Assembly: GCF_033568475.1 (NCBI RefSeq)
Contig: NC_133123.1
Coordinates: forward strand, 4,650,001-4,714,000
From: Henckelia pumila
Lineage: Eukaryota; Streptophyta; Magnoliopsida; Lamiales; Gesneriaceae
Length of the DNA: 64,000 nucleotides
Direction: 5' to 3'
The position numbers were made by a program, and so were the translations under genes. The notes under the pieces are model-generated. The model ran no database searches. It had not been told where the DNA came from and saw nothing but the letters and a program-made list of their open reading frames with translations. Positions 60,199 to 64,000 of the stretch are shown piece by piece; position 1 is the stretch's first letter; each line of letters starts with the position of its first letter.

Positions 60199-63100
60199 AT
60201 GGCGACGTGGAAAGCACCACCTTCGCTCCGCCGGACACTGTTTGCTCCCCCGTCCTTCCCCTTGCCACCGCTCTTGCTCGAACAAAATCAATCCAATCGC
60301 AAAAATATTCACTGCAGTTCTTCTGCCACGGAAGAATCGACCACATTCACCCCCATCCAGTCCGAAATCCACAAGTCGGGCAGAAACTCGAGCTGGAAGC
60401 CAATGTGTCTGTACAACTCCCAAGGCGTTTGCACTAAGGTAACGAGTGATCACTTGAGTAGTTCTTTATTTACGCATTCTAAATTTGAAACTAGCCGATT
60501 CGTAAACGCGACGTGATTTTGAAGATTCTGAAGCGGTTAATCTTTTATTTCTTTGTAATGGGCTTAGATGGATGATCCTTTACATGTACAAAGGTTCAAC
60601 CATAGTTTCTCAGTAGGAAGTGTTTCGGGCTTGAAGAAATTCCGGGCTCAGGAGTTTGATTATTTCTTAGTGCTGGATTTAGAGGGAAAAGTTGAGATTT
60701 TGGAGTTTCCCGTTTTGTTATTTGATGTGAAAAATATGGATGTGTTGGATGTGTTTCACAGGTGAGGGCTTTTCTCATGTACTAATAAAATATATTGCTT
60801 ATCTTTTGTTGGTTTGTGCTTGTTCTTGAGATTACGCTGTGCTTGTTGAAATTTACTCGTAAAACTTCATAGAACCATGTCATTTTAGTTTTCCATATAC
60901 GCATACATCTTTAGCTTCGGGGGATCATGTTTTTGTAAAACTGGTTGTTGAACTTCGAGGAACCGCTTTGGCATGTAAATGTTGGTTGTGGATTGAAACT
61001 AATGCAGAATATGTCACTGAGTCCCTTGTTCAGTATTTTGTAGAGAAAACTGAGGAATACGCTCATTTACATTGTTTGAAGTTAGAACCATATCTAAAGG
61101 CAACCATATTCGTAAACTGAGTTGAAATTACCAAGAGGAGTTCTATTATTACAGAAAATCATGAACTCCGTTGTTTTTTAATTTTACCGATGCACTTCGA
61201 GTCCGATATGTTTTTCGCGTGTTATCGTGAAAAAGATCATGTTTTATTAGAATGTTCAAATTTCAAGGGTTATAGGGGTTTATATTACATGTGAGCAAAA
61301 ATAATGTTCTTGGTAGAATTAAAACCTTACAGAAATGGGAGCTGGAAGCCCTTGAGTTAGGCTATTTCTGTTTTCGTATGTTTTTTGTCTTCTTAAGGAA
61401 TGAACTTTATTGTGTTTAAATAGATAATAAAGTCACCCGAATACAATAGCAATGATCGGCATATTTTTGCAATTACTTTCTTGATTAGCAAATATTTCTC
61501 ATGTAAAAAATATTGAATAATCTGCCGAGAAGCCAGATCTGTTGCAACATGTAACTTCCAATTACTGATAATAGCTTTTCTTCTTATCCACGCAGGTTTG
61601 TAAGGCCTACAAAAATGAGCGAGCAAAGAATAAATGAGTATATAGAAGGGAAATATGGACCCTTTGGGGTTGATCGGTATGGTCTTAGATCTGTTTTGAC
61701 TATCTCAATGCTTAAATTATGCTTATTCTGTGTCCGGGTTTTCCATCTTAAGTCTCACTGCTGTGACTTAAAATCATATGACCATCTTGCTCGAGGCAAT
61801 ACTTTGAGATTTTTTGGCTTCCCCCTGCAAGAAGCTTTTTGTTTTGGTGAACCAAACCAACACATATCATGCATGGTTTGGAAGATTTTCAAAACCATGG
61901 GGCGAAAGTAGGTTCAATTCTTTACTCCATGACGCACCATTTTCCGTTAATGGAACTCTAGGCAAGATCATAAATTTGCACCTGACTCAACATGTGTGTT
62001 AAGAGTTACTGAACGTTCCACCATCGCTTTGCTGAATACGTAATATAAGTTATAACCTCCTCACATTATGTACCCATTAGCCACTACTGTGTTTTTAAAG
62101 TTTCTTTGTACTTCTAGCCATTGTGGAAATAAATTTTGAAAAGAACTTGTATGGGGTATATAAGTATATAGCAAAGGAGTTTAGTTGGATGTATCGAAAA
62201 TCCATGCACATCAAGTTTTCTTAGTTCAGCGGGCATTGCCTTGAGAAATTTGATCAAAAGTTTTTCACGCACTTTAATTGTGGGAATATATGGCATCATG
62301 CTTACGTAAGATAGCTCTATACCAACTTACCAACCACCCAATTCTGGGAAGTTAATCCCTAAAAATGTTCTTGATTCTCTGATAGTAATTTCTACGCAAT
62401 GATACACGTTTTCACTTGGTGTCAAGGGGTTTGCCTTTTCTTAACAATTTGAAGACTCTGTTTCTTGATCCAGTTTATGACACCCCTGCAGCTTGTCTAG
62501 GACAGAATTTCTAGTCTAGTTTGACGAAAATTCTGCAAAACGATAGCGAATCAGTGGAGTCCCTGTCTTAGACAAACCAATCTTTTGAACTATACTGACG
62601 CTGACTTGAGATTATTAGTATCATTTAATGGATTGCTTATTATTGCTTTTCGATTCAGAATTTTCTCTCAGTGTTATCCTTCTTTCTTCAATGTTCTTAA
62701 CTGGAAATCCATTATCAACATTGAATCCTCTAGGTTTATTTGTTAAATATTCATAATTTATGGTTGATTTTGGATTTCACATGGCCTTTGCGCGGTTGTT
62801 TTTCCCTAAATCTTTCTCTAAAGATTCTCTGCATAATTTTCTCGAAGTAGTTCTCCTATCAGCTTTATTTTCTATCGATATGGTGTTGTATTTTGTTATT
62901 TTTGGTAATGGGATAACATCACTGATGTATTATTAATTATTCTCAGCGTTTGGCACGACACAGCTATTAAGTTTGTGGAGGTTATTGAGCAGTTTGAGGC
63001 ATGGCTGGATAAGCATAAATTGTGTGGGAATGAACGAGGTGGTCCTCTAAATAAAGGAGCATTTGTAATTTGGTAAGATGCTTACTTAAATGTCTGAGTG

Positions 63101-63924
63101 TGGGTAATCTTAATATTTGAAACGAGATGCACACTATAAACCATTTCATCACCCTGTATAAATCAATTTATCTAAGATAATATATGGTCAATGGAAGCGA
63201 CATGGTGGTGTTTGTTTCTGTGATTCCATCAACAAACGTGAATGCAAATTTTTTGAAGATATTTTTTTACTCATTGTTAAATTCACAATGTTACATCTAT
63301 TTTATAGTAAAATTTTTTGAAGGCGATTGTATGTCTCAGTTGGGGCTTATGTGTCTTTTCCAGAAAAGAAACACTATATTTTTGTTTTAGTCATCCATCT
63401 GACATGCCATTACTCTTTATGCGCTAGTGGTAATTGGGACTTGAAAACCTCAATCCCCCATCAGTGTGCTGTATCAAACATGACACTCCCACCATATTTT
63501 TTGGAATGGATCAATTTGAAGGACGTCTACCTAAACTTCTACAACAAAAGGGTGAGTACATAAAGTTTTGTCTCCAACTTTGTACTTCAAATTTCAATTC
63601 TTATTTATACATGCTACACATTGCCGAATTCTGCGCCTAATTGTTATGTCTCCTGTTGTTTTGCCACATTCCTTAGGAAAACAGATAATTTCAACAATTA
63701 ATTTGTTTCTTGCATGGATATAGGCACCAGGGATGCTCTCAATGTTGAGGGGACTCCAGATTCCTCCATTAGGAAGTCACCATGTTGGAATCGATGATGC
63801 AAGAAATATAGCACGAGTGTTGCAACACATGCTTACTGATGGTGCTTTTTTGAAAATAACAGCTAGAAGATCCTCAGATGCTCCTGGTAACGTTAAATTC
63901 CTCTTCCAAAATCGTATAAGGTAG
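60199..63924 (+). CDS. ERIL1: ERI1-like 3'-5' exoribonuclease (DEDDh), plastid-targeted
   Basis: Six exons (60199-60438, 60568-60761, 61596-61676, 62947-63072, 63428-63551, 63724-63924) give 321 residues. Exon 1 encodes a Ser/Pro/Arg-rich, acid-poor leader like a chloroplast transit peptide. The exonuclease domain (about 110-300) shows all DEDDh residues: YFLVLDLEGKVEILEFP (Asp117, Glu119), CGNWDLKT (Asp218) and LGSHHVGIDDARNIARV (His275, Asp280). The C terminus is KFLFQNRIR, as in At3g15140. Plant ERI1-like 1 trims 3' ends of chloroplast rRNA and affects plastid ribosome assembly; the animal relative ERI1 trims 5.8S rRNA, histone mRNA and siRNA. The start matches the family. Intron 3 is 1.27 kb and looks free of mobile elements. 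Confidence 0.94.
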
Positions 63925-64000
63925 CTGTTGTTTTTTTGAGCTACAGATAGGTAAGGGATTGTGTTTCGGCGCGCGAGATATGGTGATTTTCAAACTTGAA

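Noticed and set aside
1-64000. CRISPR arrays, operons, rRNA, canonical tRNA genes or a novel defence-type system
   Set aside because: No regularly spaced repeats, co-directional tight gene sets, rRNA or cloverleaf-quality tRNA were found; the window is ordinary plant chromosomal DNA.

Overview
This is nuclear DNA of a flowering plant, almost certainly a eudicot. Genes are split by GT-AG introns, spacers are AT-rich, and every recognisable protein has plant relatives. The repeats (a SINE with an Au-like tail, a degenerate 'GAGACGGT...' repeat seen in many asterids, Emigrant-like and hAT-like relics) make an asterid, perhaps Lamiales, my best guess, but the sequence does not prove it. No bacterial, organellar or viral gene set is present.

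Nine protein genes can be read. From left to right: the 5' part of an RSS3-type transcription regulator (minus, 1090 to below 87); a STE20/MAP4K-alpha kinase with 19 coding exons (plus, 8868-21774); a PrmA/ribosomal protein L11 methyltransferase-like protein (plus, 22611-24786); a yippee zinc protein (minus, 25055-26351); a NAM/CUC2 NAC factor with a miR164 site (minus, 29103-30757); a tyrosine aminotransferase (plus, 39734-42315); a class IV aminotransferase (plus, 43566-45145); a single-exon HD-Zip I factor (plus, 49618-50208); and an ERI1-like DEDDh exonuclease (plus, 60199-63924). I spliced each by hand. All eight complete models keep one open frame and have all their key residues.

The gene order is informative. 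From memory of Arabidopsis locus numbers, PrmA, yippee, CUC2, TAT7 and HB52 lie in the same order at At5g53920-At5g53980. ERIL1, CUC1 and a MAP4K-alpha lie close together at At3g15140-At3g15220. The window therefore looks like the unreduced form of a block that Arabidopsis carries as two thinned copies.

The spacers (about 1.5-8.3, 26.4-29.1, 31.2-39.7, 45.2-49.5 and 50.2-60.2 kb) are a graveyard of small mobile elements. They hold four copies of one SINE (two with target-site duplications), a second SINE-like unit split by a hAT element, a hAT relic with a transposase remnant, an Emigrant/pogo relic with a transposase remnant, a small Helitron, a MITE family present in both orientations, Mutator-like MITEs, foldback elements and recent tandem duplications.

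The genes do not form a pathway or operon; they are ordinary plant genes in conserved order. I looked for a new biological system and do not claim one. The best leads are the merged microsynteny, the (CT)n microsatellite that forms a splice-acceptor tract in the kinase gene, the SINE family, the nested and relic transposons, and an unexplained palindrome cluster at 56.8-57.0 kb.
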